From Gracilariopsis chorda (lineage: Eukaryota > Rhodophyta > Florideophyceae > Gracilariales > Gracilariaceae): a stretch of 64,000 bases of DNA. The stretch lies in contig NBIV01000164.1 in the NCBI GenBank assembly GCA_003194525.1, positions 99,745 through 163,744 on the forward strand, given 5' to 3'. The position numbers and the translations under genes are program-made. The notes beneath the pieces were generated by a model. The model had not been told where the DNA came from. It was given only the letters and a program-made list of their open reading frames with translations, and did no database searches. This document shows positions 43,701 through 52,869 of this stretch, in pieces. Numbering within the stretch: position 1 is the first letter of the stretch; each line of letters begins with the position of its first letter.

Positions 43701-45874
43701 TCATGAAGGTTGGACGGATGCAGCCCGGCAGAACCTCCATCACTACGAGTCCACTTCGGAGTGGGACCGATCAAGCGCGCGCCCAGTCTATTTGTGGCGT
43801 GATGAACAGAGTAGGACGCCGTCCACAACTCGTCTAGGGAACCCTGCTCAAGGAAATCAAGCGACGAGTGCGGACCGCTGAGGGCGGCGACGGTCCATTC
43901 TGCTGTGGCGTAGTTGGGTACAAAAGACGATGGTAACCGCTTGCCAACAGGCCATCGGAACAAAAGTCCGTTCTGTTCGGCCTGGGTGTAGCGGCTTTGA
44001 GGATCGTTTTGAACTGGGAGCAAGTCGCCTGTGACAAGAAACGAACCTGTCAAGCCGCCGAATCGACCTGTAGGGAAGGTGGAGCTGCTGCCGAGGTACT
44101 TGGGGGCGTCAAATCCCCCGCGTACGGCGAGATAAGCAATCTTGCCACCGTGCGGTGAGGAGGAGGTTTGGGCAGCGCGAGAGATGGTCAACACGGAGCC
44201 TGATGGAATTCTGCATGGTGTCCACGTGGGAATGCTTTTACCGTCCTCAAGAGTAGGAGCAAAGTTGCCGCCTGTGATTGCTACGACCACATCGCAATGG
44301 AAGAGAAGCGTGGGACCGGAAACGGTGATCTCGAGCGCGGTGGCATTGAGCGAATTGCCGACGAGCGCGTTCGCCATGCACATGGCGTAGGCATCCATGG
44401 GACCGGAGGGACTGACACCGATATGCCAAAAACCCACTCGACCAGGGTAGTCCTGCAGGGAGGACTGAAGGCCGGGTTTGAGGACCTCGAGGGCGCGCAT
44501 GGCCGGACGGAAGGTGTTCAACAAGCCGGTAGTGTAAGATCCGGTGAGGAAGGAAGGTTGGTGAAGCGTTTGTAACAGGAGTTCCACATTGGAGGATACG
44601 CCGCGTACTTTGGTTTGTCGTAGCGCGTTTTGCAAGGCGAGAATGGCGAGGGGACGTGTTCTACCCCAAGCGAGAACCTTGCCTAGAAGCGGATCATAGT
44701 GAGGCGGTATGAAAGTCCCGCGCTCGGCCCAGGCGTCAACACGAATTCGAGAGGACGTTGCTGGACAGACGGACTCGACGGGCCATTGCATTTCGGACAG
44801 GGTGCCGGAAGAAGGTGCGTACGAAGCTGCGGGGTTCTCAGCGTAGATGCGAGCCTCTATGGCGGCACCTTGTTCAGTGATGGGGGTGGAGAGATGAGGC
44901 TTGACAACGTCGACACCGGAAGCTTGTAATAACATGTACTGGACGATATCTAGAGCTGTAACGAGTTCTGTGATTCCGTGTTCCACTTGAAGACGGGTGT
45001 TAACTTCGAGGAAATACCACTGACCAGAATCTCTATCAAGGATGAATTCGACGGTACCGGCGGATTTGTAGTTGTGTTGAGCGCAGAGAGTGGCGGCGGC
45101 TTGACGAAGTTGAGTTCGTAATTGAGGGGACAAATTGGGGGCATTGGCTTCTTCAATTAGCTTCTGACGACGTCTTTGAACAGAGCATTCGCGATCACCC
45201 AAAGCGAGCACATTTCCACGTCCGTCTCCGAACACTTGAACTTCAATGTGACGGGCGCGTTCGATGTAGCGTTCGACGTAGACTTGGGTGTTGGAGAAGA
45301 GTGACTGACATTGTTTGATGACGGAGTGGTAGGCACGTGGCAGGTGGTTTGCGGAGGTGGCTACGGCTTGACCCATGCCGCCTCCGCCCGCTGAAGCTTT
45401 GACCAGGACGGGGAACCCCAACGAGTGAGCAGCTGCAAGCGCCTGTTCGACGGTGGAGACGGGTTCGCTTCCCGGGATGACGGGGACTTTAGCGTCAATA
45501 GCGGCGCGCCTAGCGTCGTGCTTGAGTCCGAAAAGGCGGATGAGTTGCGGGGAGGGGCCTATCCATTGGATTCGGTGCTGCACGAAGGCGGTTGCGGCTT
45601 GGGCGTTTTCAGCGATGAAACCGTACCCAGGCAGGACTGCATCGGCGTTGAAGTGTTTTGCAGCGGCGAGTAGGGAGGGGACATGGTTGTATGAGGAAGG
45701 GTCTGTTCCGATGCAAAAGGAGTGCGTAGCGGCCTTGACGTGAGGGGAGGTGGCCTCTTCGGAGACGAAGACGGCAACGGAATTGAGGGCGAGCTGATTG
45801 GTGGCGTGGATGAGGCGGAGGGCAATTTCGCCACGATTAGCGATGAGCACCGTACGAAGCGTACGGTGTTCCAT
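40739..45874 (-). CDS. Urea carboxylase fused to a degenerate allophanate hydrolase-like domain
   Basis: ATP- and biotin-dependent carboxylation of urea to allophanate is the inferred role. I prefer ATG 45874 (MEHRTLRTVLIANRGEIALR, 1,711 aa). The frame is open to an ATG at 45997, but those 41 residues are Pro/Leu-rich and come from a G-run tract. In the 1,752-residue numbering the biotin carboxylase is about 45-500 (KASAGGGGMGQ, CSVQRRRQKLIEEANAP, FLEVNTRLQVEHGITE). The KipA-like part is about 504-810 (LQSSLQDYPGRVGFWHIGVS), and the KipI-like part about 885-1110 (GLGDVYLGAPCAVP, SKYNPARTYTPEGAVGIGGA). The biotin domain is about 1240-1310, with ESMKVE as the biotinylation site. An amidase-fold domain follows (about 1320-1752), but its catalytic Lys and nucleophilic Ser are replaced (GIPFTTGANID, LDRNGNTTTAPA). 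The separate C-terminal domain of allophanate hydrolases is also missing. In fungi the hydrolase precedes the carboxylase; here the order is reversed. There are no introns or stops, so the whole fusion appears to be maintained. Confidence 0.9.
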   Translation of the reverse strand: MEHRTLRTVLIANRGEIALRLIHATNQLALNSVAVFVSEEATSPHVKAATHSFCIGTDPSSYNHVPSLLAAAKHFNADAVLPGYGFIAENAQAATAFVQHRIQWIGPSPQLIRLFGLKHDARRAAIDAKVPVIPGSEPVSTVEQALAAAHSLGFPVLVKASAGGGGMGQAVATSANHLPRAYHSVIKQCQSLFSNTQVYVERYIERARHIEVQVFGDGRGNVLALGDRECSVQRRRQKLIEEANAPNLSPQLRTQLRQAAATLCAQHNYKSAGTVEFILDRDSGQWYFLEVNTRLQVEHGITELVTALDIVQYMLLQASGVDVVKPHLSTPITEQGAAIEARIYAENPAASYAPSSGTLSEMQWPVESVCPATSSRIRVDAWAERGTFIPPHYDPLLGKVLAWGRTRPLAILALQNALRQTKVRGVSSNVELLLQTLHQPSFLTGSYTTGLLNTFRPAMRALEVLKPGLQSSLQDYPGRVGFWHIGVSPSGPMDAYAMCMANALVGNSLNATALEITVSGPTLLFHCDVVVAITGGNFAPTLEDGKSIPTWTPCRIPSGSVLTISRAAQTSSSPHGGKIAYLAVRGGFDAPKYLGSSSTFPTGRFGGLTGSFLVTGDLLPVQNDPQSRYTQAEQNGLLFRWPVGKRLPSSFVPNYATAEWTVAALSGPHSSLDFLEQGSLDELWTASYSVHHATNRLGARLIGPTPKWTRSDGGSAGLHPSNLHDYTYAPGAVNFSGNTPIILMLDGPSLGGFVCPITLATSEIWKVAQASAGETVRFRQVDFDQAQYAMSCTRAAWDAVRVYDLDGLRKTAAKWSPSWLTEREPRDVPAVLACLDPAKGDSAEIKVQYRMSGDEHVLVEYGDIELDLSYRFRVHMLMEELKQKSFVKELCPGVRSVLIKYDPTQIHVIALIQTLTELENGTLGSVEDVVVASRKLELPLAFADRWTTQAQSQYLRSVRPNAPYMPSNIEFIRRINGLDSIQQVEQVLTSAQYMVLGLGDVYLGAPCAVPVDPRHRMVTSKYNPARTYTPEGAVGIGGAYLCIYGMDSPGGYQLAGRTLPIWDNYGNVPEIARGAPKDTPWLLRFFDRISFFSVSDEELEEIRSKFLKGHYEIKITNDTFSYKQYLKFCEENRASIKQFETKRQAAYAEERARWEADGEGQSSAAADHASRGKASSDTGTASISTAPSDDELPDHHFAIRAGMSASVWSVQVVEGENVEEGQSLFALESMKVEIDVEAPATGVIRSIGVAKGDVVSPETLLCVLVPSTTSSTTKCDVLHLRNLYSIGIITHRQVVDNAMDRAKEIRNVFTSLATERHVSSQLEALDTGRHEKRYMPLFGIPFTTGANIDVEGYETDAGIDGLSYAAKRSSLVVEALQQAGAVFVGKTSVDQLNIGYTHCETGGDVLDNPVYPGHVCGGNGSAAVAVLQQVASFALVLDRNGNTTTAPALTSIVGIKTSEGLIPCQPGPVDCLSVYANTASDLKPVYEVCLNARDQSEAVLRSLLNKGERCQTRSKLGQLAIGVCTTGFSSSNARTIQDSISAYDMAIEHLKNGNFVLKPVDMTPFETAADLCNDYPLNYLKLGELHDVMQNPVDGIVATVVERMTSLRHTSVSALGRALCKLDECKTIVDVRIWSEVDALILPVITSPSNKEEVHKDVQRASVSLSHYAQLVTCLDLCALTLPLKGSTPGGIMILAPAMEEEVLLEIGSRW

Positions 45875-45903
45875 AAGGAGAGGAGAGAAAAGGAGGGACG
45901 GTA

Positions 45904-45950
45904 GTGGGAGGGGGGGGGGCTGGAGGGCGGGAGGGGGGGTGGGGGGGAGC
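45904..45950 (+). promoter_or_regulatory. G-run tract, potential G-quadruplex, at urea carboxylase start
   Basis: The plus strand holds runs of 3, 10, 3, 3, 7 and 7 G with spacers of one to five bases (from GGGAGGGGGGGGGG to TGGGGGGGAGC). This meets the usual G-quadruplex pattern on the template strand, 30 bp upstream of ATG 45874. Its low-complexity translation argues that this is 5' leader rather than coding sequence. Confidence 0.45.
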
Positions 45951-45997
45951 GCAACGTGCGAGGTGGTGCGTATGCGGGTGTGTGGTGAAGCAAGCAT

Positions 45998-47872
45998 TAA
46001 ATGGGCGGCTCATCGTGCACGTGCACGTAGATGCGCAGTTGATAAAGAACGTGAAACGAAATGAACAAGCGTGGCGCCGGCATCGTCTGTCACGCTTGCG
46101 CAATTGAACGCACTGTACCCGAACGCTGATTGGACGTGCAAAGCGTGCTGCAGCTACTCGAGCACTTGAACTCTCTGCAGGACCGCGGTCTCCGCGCTCG
46201 CCGCCTTGGGAACAGCCAATTGACGTACGTGACACCCGCGTGATGCGCCTCGCGTGACGTGGCCCTCCGCGTGGCCACGTGGCGCGGTCCGCACCGCTTG
46301 GCGTGTGCCGCGGCATTTGCTTCCGTGACCTTTACACTCCGCACTCCTCTCTCAACTTGCCCGTAAAAAGTTTCTTCCACAAGCATCTACAAGCGCAGCC
46401 TTCCAAGCGTTACCCTTGGTAGACCGCTAACCCTTTACCATAAACGCTTCCGCAAACGCCAACCCGCACGCACCGCACCGCTGGCCAACAGCAGCTCTTC
46501 CTATGCTCATATATAACGCCGTGGTATCTGTCCTGCCGCAGGGCCCTTCGTAACAATCATATTCATCACACTCATTTCTTTGCCGTTCCAACCTTGCACT
46601 GCACATCCGCCACATTCGCACTCAACACTCATCTGTTGCAGGATACGCAGCACGTGCTCACGCCCACACCCCATTCCAGTACAACGTACATCTCCCTCAA
46701 CCTCACCCATTCAGCGCAGTGAAAATCGTTCCAACAAACACTGAACACCAGCGAACGTACAACCCGTAGCGATTTGCAGACAGCACAACGGACCAAAAAC
46801 GACAGCCCGAACCTCTTGCCCATCCGAATGGCCATGTATTCCACCCCGACATTCTTCATGTTTGTAGCCCCCCCCCCTTGGTGGCCCGCACCAGCACATG
46901 CCCTGTCTCACCTTGAGCCCGGCCGTGTGCGGCTGCGGCGCGGTGAGACGCTCAACTATTACTATCAGTATAAAGTCCAGCACCGATACCTTTCTCAGAT
47001 GCCGCAAGCAAGCCACCCCAAATCAGCATAGAACGATCAAATGAACCCAGCAAAATATATGCGTTCTTTAAGACCAACGTGACGCAGCGCTATGAACAGT
47101 TTCTAAGCTCAGAAGCCACAATACTTTTCAGAGCAATGTTGTCCAGCTTCTATAGCTTTGTACCGTAGATGCCAAAACAGAATGGAAATTTTGCACTCAG
47201 CGATAGGTAAAGAGCAAGGACAAAGGATAACTTCTTCTCGCGGTTCCCTTCTGGTCATCGCCGTCATCGTCGCGTGGTTATGATTACGAGAACGAGTACA
47301 AAGAGAGGAACTACCTCAGCTCAGCTTTAATGGCAGAACAGAAAAGCAAAGCGAGCTTTCCTGCACTGTAGTGGTGCCTTCCGCTGTGTGGTGGATAACA
47401 GTACAGCAGAGCAAACGGAGTTCGCCACGGTTAAGATGGGTAAGGCAATTGATGAAAACACTTTCGTCTCATCAATTACAAGTTTTCAAAATGAGAACGT
47501 GAACAGTGCAGACAAACCTACTTTGACTGCACGCTGAAGAAAGAAATAGAAAAGAAACTGGCAAGCTCGGCCTTCCATATCTGCCCACGTTTCACTTTCA
47601 ATCCAGCCAGAATCCAGAATGTGGAGTTCCAGTACACTCCTTGTTCCAAAGAAGAAACTGATGAAGTCAAACAGGAAGCAGCGGAACCATTGCTGGGCAC
47701 ACTGGAACCAGCACAATGCGAAATAGGAGCGATGACTCGGTGGGAGAGCCATCAGGACAACCAGAAAACACGGAATCCCGCATTGCACTGGAGTTGACGG
47801 ATGGTTGGTTTGCAGGCAGCGCTGGGACGTTTGTCCGATCTATGACAGCACACCCCCAATGCCGCCAGTTTT
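45998..47872. other. Upstream region of urea carboxylase; no gene recognised
   Basis: 46014-46290 holds several ACGTG/CACGTG cores (GTGCACGTGCACGTAG near 46014, TGACGTGGCC near 46255, GGCCACGTGGCGCGG near 46273), a plausible promoter cluster for the minus-strand gene. Beyond it, ORFs on both strands have no recognisable motif. Confidence 0.4.
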
Positions 47873-48790
47873 ATGATCGGTATCGCCGAGTGCCAGATGT
47901 GGTTGTATATTATGACAATGAGTTTATCATGGCCTGCTCCTATTCTAGATGCCCAAAGTATAATTGATGCGGACGGGCAAATATTGGGCTATCAGCTTCT
48001 TTCTGTCAAAAAATTAGGAGCTTCAGCCTACATTGTCTACAGGGATGAGAACAGTCTTGGACAAGAAGAGGCTATACTCCCGGCTGGAGTACAAGCATCT
48101 TCGTTTGCCACAGAGGTTATCGCTGCTAAGCATGCGCTAGAAAAGATTTTGTACACACGCGAACAAGGAAGGAAAAAAGGTTTTAGATTGCTAACGGACT
48201 CAAGGAGTATGGTCGATGGGTTACAGAAATCGCCTCGGAAAATACCCTCTTCGGTTCAAAATGTATCACAAATCCTAAGTTCTATGAGCGAAAGAGAGAA
48301 CTGTTCAATCTGCATCGTTTGGATACGCGGTCATTGCGGTCTCCCGTGAAATGAACGGGTGGACCGCTCTTTAAAAGGAGTGCTCAAACCTTGCAAAGCA
48401 AGGTTTTAGCACCCCTTTTAAAGATCAAGTTAAAGTACTGGTCTACTTTGAGGACGCCAAAACCCGAATAATGGCTGTCTCGAGAGCCAAGCCTTTAATC
48501 AATAAGGTCCCAGAACAATTACAGGACATCATATTGTCGCAAAAAGGCAGAACTCACGCTGTTTCAGACCTACGCAAGACACACTCCGAAGCTTCATCCT
48601 GTCTCTACTTACCTAGAAGGGAAACCGTCACAATTCGACTGCAACACACACGCTACCAACAGTGCTGAGCACTTTGCGCTACGCTGTGTTAAGCGGACGG
48701 CATCTAGAAGACCCGAGCCCCCTGTCCCACCAGAAAGAAGAGGTAAGACTTTAGCGGAGATAGTCCGCCAGTGGCACAGAAGTTGCTAGC
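47873..48790 (+). pseudogene. Non-LTR retrotransposon RNase H and C-terminal remnant
   Basis: The plus strand reads GASAYIVYRDENSLG, AGVQASSFATEVIAAKHALE (Glu of the site), FRLLTDSRSMVDGLQ (Asp) and IVWIRGHCGLP, then TGA, NERVDRS. This is the RNase H series of non-LTR elements, where GHCGIPGNE..D is normal, so the stop replaces Gly. Further on LPRRETVTIRLQHTRYQQ and, in another frame, SAEHFALRCV recall the tail after RNase H. The RT part is absent. Confidence 0.6.
48370..48422 (+). other. Long hairpin, 25 bp stem, 3-nt loop
   Basis: TTTAAAAGGAGTGCTCAAAC continues to CTTGC, then loop AAA, then GCAAGGTTTTAGCACCCCTT continues to TTAAA. Of 25 pairs 23 match. It sits inside the RNase H remnant right after NERVDRS, where normal coding sequence is expected, so it looks like a secondary palindromic insertion or duplication. 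Confidence 0.75.
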
Positions 48791-49310
48791 TTTTCTTGGG
48801 AGGGAAAGGTTTTTTCTCATGAGAAACCACTATTAATATGCACCAGGCATATTGAACCCACAATAATGAAAAAGAATAAGACTGCACTTTAATTGAGCGT
48901 AATACCTTTGCATGGGAAGAGGCCGAGTGCAACCATATCTACACTCGCGTAAAGGGTAACATATGATGTACAAGTCGTGAAATTGAAACCCTCTTATGTC
49001 CACACTAGAAGGCCTTTTGGCATCGTAGAAGCTACGGAGCAGCCAGTCAAACCAAAGTATACACATCGTGGGAAGAAGGCAAGCACTCGTCGACTCAGGG
49101 CATCAAAGTTGTCGTGGCCCATCTGGAATCACGGTGCTAAATCGCGTTGCGCTGGATACCGTTTTGGTGAGGAACCACTGCAAGGTACTAGCGAGTCCCG
49201 CTCAGGGCACATATTGAACACTGAAAAAGTTCTTCGCGCTCTGTGAGTATTCCATTGTGCTTGTTCTGGCAAACTCCCGTGCGGAGGTTCACAGGAACAC
49301 CACACCGAGC

Positions 49311-49989
49311 TTAAAAGGCAGCTGTTTGGTACATGCAGTGGTATTCGTCAACATCCTCGTCCTCTTCCACTTCCATATCCTTTGTGCTATTATTCCCATC
49401 AATATGTGTAAGCGCCGAACCGACAAGCTTCACAACCACTCGAGAGTACTCAGAGTCCGGGGGACTCCAGAGCACTTCCCATCGAACAGAACTATCAGCT
49501 ACAGTTTCAAAATCGCCTCCGGAAACCACTTCGCCCCAGCTAATTCCGTACACCTTGCAAACTTGTCTCTTACCCACTCCGACAGCGATTTCGCGAGTTT
49601 GATATGGTCCCAATGTCTTTTTCGTTGGAGCAATATATGAATGAAATCCGTCCGGAAAATACCCACTCTCGGTCTCGACGAGCCATCTCCCCTCGTTCAC
49701 CCTGACCCGTAGCGCAATGACGCGTGAAAACTCTGAATCTGGTGTACTCCAGCACAGCTCCCACTTGTGGGATAAGTCTTCCACAACGTCGAGATCACCA
49801 CCCTCACAAACTTCGGTCCAAGAGTAACCAACATCGTCTCCAACTTGGTAGTCAAGTATCTAACGTGATAATCCAAAAATTGGATGATGACTGCTTCTTC
49901 TGTCGAGGTAGTCAGTCACATTCCCCATTATGGCAAAATAGTCAGCCGCAAATACGCTCCTGCATTCACGTGATCTGCTCTCCGCCATG
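49311..49989 (-). CDS. Hypothetical protein with two tandem repeats
   Basis: The frame starts at ATG 49989 (MAESRSRECRSVFAADYF). It meets TAG at 49864-49862, continues in frame with ILDYQVGDDVGYSWTEV, and ends at 49311. Two repeats of about 75 residues align: GYSWTEVCEGGDLDVVED with HKWELCWSTPDSEFSRVI, and GISWGEVVSGGDFETVAD with VRWEVLWSPPDSEYSRVV. The C-terminus is acidic (MEVEEDEDVDEY). The TAG could be a nonsense mutation, or be removed in a 60-nt intron (GTGACT ... CGTTAG). I do not recognise the domain. The repeat conservation argues for a real protein and the absence of retroelement motifs for a host gene. The uninterrupted part is 49311-49861. Confidence 0.45.
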
Positions 49990-50517
49990 AAACGATACGT
50001 TTACAGTTCGTAATAGCGCTCAAGCTCCAAATGCATCCGAAAAACTCTTCGTGGAGAGAGAAGAATCACTGATGTTATGCGTGTGGGAATGCATTCGAGA
50101 ATAACAAGGAACATCTGGTATGTATAACACTACAAATTAGTCGAGCATAATAGAGTAACATATGTAGCACAGTGTGGCGCGCACGAACTCGCTGTTAGTT
50201 TCTGTCGGTTATCTTGAGCGCCGTGGAGCCAGTGCCCCCAACTTCTAATTAGAATGTTGGAAATCTACACGACTTTATTAAAGCCGGGGGGACGAGAGGA
50301 GAGAGAAGAGCGCCTCATCGATCCATTGGCCTTTGCGTGCTGCTCGTCTGCGAACGAATCGCGCGAAGTCCCGCGAATCCGCAGAGTTATAACTTTTCTG
50401 CAGGAAGGTTTGTGTGATTTTGCGCTTTACGAGAACGCAGAAGAACGAAGCCACGGACTCTGAAGTTCACGTGCAGCAGACTATTGTGGTGGAAATCGAG
50501 GCCCCGCAGCTATAGCA

Positions 50518-51876
50518 GATCGATGTAGCCTCAATTGCGCAATTCATGCGCAAGCGCAAGCGCTATGAAGAATAGATCGCCGAAAAGAACAAGGACGGTC
50601 TCAATATCAATCCAGTGTCACTAAAGATGAGTGTAACTGGAAGTGTATTGGAGACTACGCTTGAGGGAAATTTTATCGATGCAGCTTCTCTTAAGGACGT
50701 CAACGACGATATGATTGAAAAATATCTCCAAGAAGAGTCGAAAATAGCTCAAAGCAAGATTCAAGTTGATCATTGCAACAAGATTATCAAAAACGTCAAG
50801 ATGGACATGGATATTGATGATGCTCAGGGAAGAATCTACAACTTGGTAGTAAAATAACTTAACGCTCTCCATTATCATGGCAACAGTGATTTAATAACGA
50901 AAAATATTGATGTTGCTATCAAACACATTCCCGAGCTCGTACTTCCGCGTCGATTTCAGGATCACATGGAATCGACTCTGCAAATTGAATCGCATGCTGG
51001 CCTGCACAATAAGGAGTTTGGAGCTTTCGTGAGGCGACTGGCAGAAGAGGCAGAGAAGTATGAATATGTGCATCGCAACCAAGCAGATATCATAAATGAC
51101 TCAACGCTTTATATCGACCAACAGCCTACCATGCCATGAAACAAGCGGAAGCTAGAAAGTGAAGACGATATTGGAAATGTTAAACCCAAACGAGAAACAC
51201 CTTTCTGCTTGAATACAGCGAAGTTTAAGGGAAAGAGACACTACATGCGTGACTGCCAGAAATCTACAGCAAAAGATGTCAAGTTGCTGATGAAAGCATT
51301 CAGAGAGAATCGAAAGGCGTAAAACAAAGGCTCAGGTTCTGTGAAAGAGGTTTGTGACGATGAGCCTCTATCCTCCACAGTCTTCGACGCGTATTTCTGT
51401 AACGGTTAACTTGAGACATAAGTAACTGCAGACCAGGGTGCTTCTGCAAAATTCCTACCAAAGGATGTGTACGACCAGATTTGCAAGCTCGAGGGTGTGA
51501 AGTCTATTCATAAGCTCGCACGACAAGCCACACTTGATATCTTCAACAAGTCCGCTCCACCAATCACATGCGATCTCAAAGTCACTGCGGACGTGATGCT
51601 AGAAATCAGTCATGGCAAGAGCATGATCTTTCGCAATGTGGATTGGTTGGTGGCGAATGAGCAGACATCTGGGATTGTGATAGGCAGACAGCTTTTGAAC
51701 GCTCTAGGTTTGAACAACAGCGTACTGCTCGCAGCTGCAATATCTAGCGTCGGACAGGATGTTGATATCCCAATACTGTACGCATCATCGAAGATGGAGC
51801 TCGAAAGACACCAAGATAGCAACAAGATCTCCCTCCTCTCTACAAAAGAGCAGAGGATAGTGCACGGTGCCGTGAA
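50518..51876 (+). pseudogene. Retrotransposon gag-protease remnant, target of element B
   Basis: One plus frame broken by many stops reads QIDVASIAQFMRKRKRYEE, NPVSLKMSVTGSVLETTLEG and HMESTLQIESHAGLHNKEFG. A degenerate zinc knuckle FKGKRHYMRDC is followed by a protease-like TADQGASAKFLPKDVYDQI (D-x-G-A). This is the gag to protease order of an LTR element of another family. The open piece 51467-51876 continues until it is cut by the 5' LTR of chromovirus B at 51877. Upstream, 49990-50517 holds nothing I recognise. Confidence 0.55.
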
Positions 51877-52766
51877 TGTAGTGCACGCCCTTCTCAATGG
51901 GGGGGATTCCAGGCACTGGTTCATAATTTCCGATACATCGCGGATGGCACTTACTACACTGTTATGAACAGGAGCAATGCGGCGACAGTGGGCATACACG
52001 TGGTGCACGGCATAGCCGGAATGCGCCGTGGCAACGGCTCGCTCACGTGTCACACGGGTGGTGGTACAGTAGTGGATACATGGTTAGAAATATTCTATTT
52101 ATTTATTTAGTTGTTTAGTTATTACACTGGGTAGTCTACTGTACTTAGTGTAGCGGCAACCGCCGCTGCACCTCAGTAAACTTCCCCAACAAGGGTGTTC
52201 CTGCTTAGAATCTTCCGGAAGGAGGGTGTCTAACCAAGGACTTGGCTCTGAACATTCATGCCTTCGGCGGTACTCGACTCCACCACGGAGAGGTATCCCG
52301 CTGCATACGGTTTGTTCAACCCCCTTGCTCGCTTAACAGAACCCATTTCTGGGATACCAGTCTACTCACAGTTGTGGCTTCGCCATGTATACGGTTTCAT
52401 CCGGCCCTGCCGACATCCATCGAGTCCCTCTTGTGACTCGCCCCCTTTTCCCTCACTTCCCTATTCCTTTTCCTTTTCCTTTTCCCCGTTTTTGGGTAGC
52501 CCCCGCTATCCGCGGCTCACACCGACTCATTGTCGTGTGCGCCACCGTTTGGACTCGTGCCTCCTACTTGGAGCAATACACCGTGTGGACGGAGCTTCTC
52601 TGGTTTGCCAGCTACCTCTTCCTACGCAAGTCGTGAAATCTGACCTCGGCTTACAACCGACCTAGTCGTGTCATCCCTGTAAGGGCTCTGCTACTGCGTT
52701 CACCTCGTGACAGGAAGATCCCGAACGTCTTCGTGGTGTTCTCCCGTCGCCGGGCATTGCACCACA
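51877..52766 (+). repeat. 5' LTR of chromovirus B
   Basis: It runs from TGTAGTGCACGCCC to GGGCATTGCACCACA (890 bp). Its first 197 bp match 63804-64000 almost exactly, which is the 3' copy. Ends and inner blocks (CCCGAACGTCTT, TACTTAGTG, CAGTAAACTTCCCCAACAAGGG) are shared with LTR A. Confidence 0.9.
52148..52171 (+). other. LTR stem-loop (element B)
   Basis: GTGTAGCGGC, loop AACC, GCCGCTGCAC: ten pairs as RNA, one of them U-G. Compared with LTR A, the fifth and sixth pairs are changed on both sides (G-C to A-U, A-U to G-C). Confidence 0.7.
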
Positions 52767-52769
52767 AAG

Positions 52770-52785
52770 TGGTCTCCCGACCTAG
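52770..52785 (+). other. Putative primer-binding site of chromovirus B
   Basis: TGGTCTCCCGACCTAG starts 3 bp after the LTR end. It begins with TGG, complementary to a tRNA CCA end, as usual for Ty3/gypsy. I cannot name the tRNA. Confidence 0.5.
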
Positions 52786-52869
52786 AAGTTTTAACCACTA
52801 TCGTGTGTTGTTTCCTCTTTCGAGGCCTTTATCGGGAAGTTTCGGTTCTTTCCGTCTGGACGGGTCATT

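Noticed and set aside
40908-45900. Many plus-strand ORFs opposite the urea carboxylase gene
   Set aside because: They are short, have no motif and mirror a highly conserved minus-strand protein.
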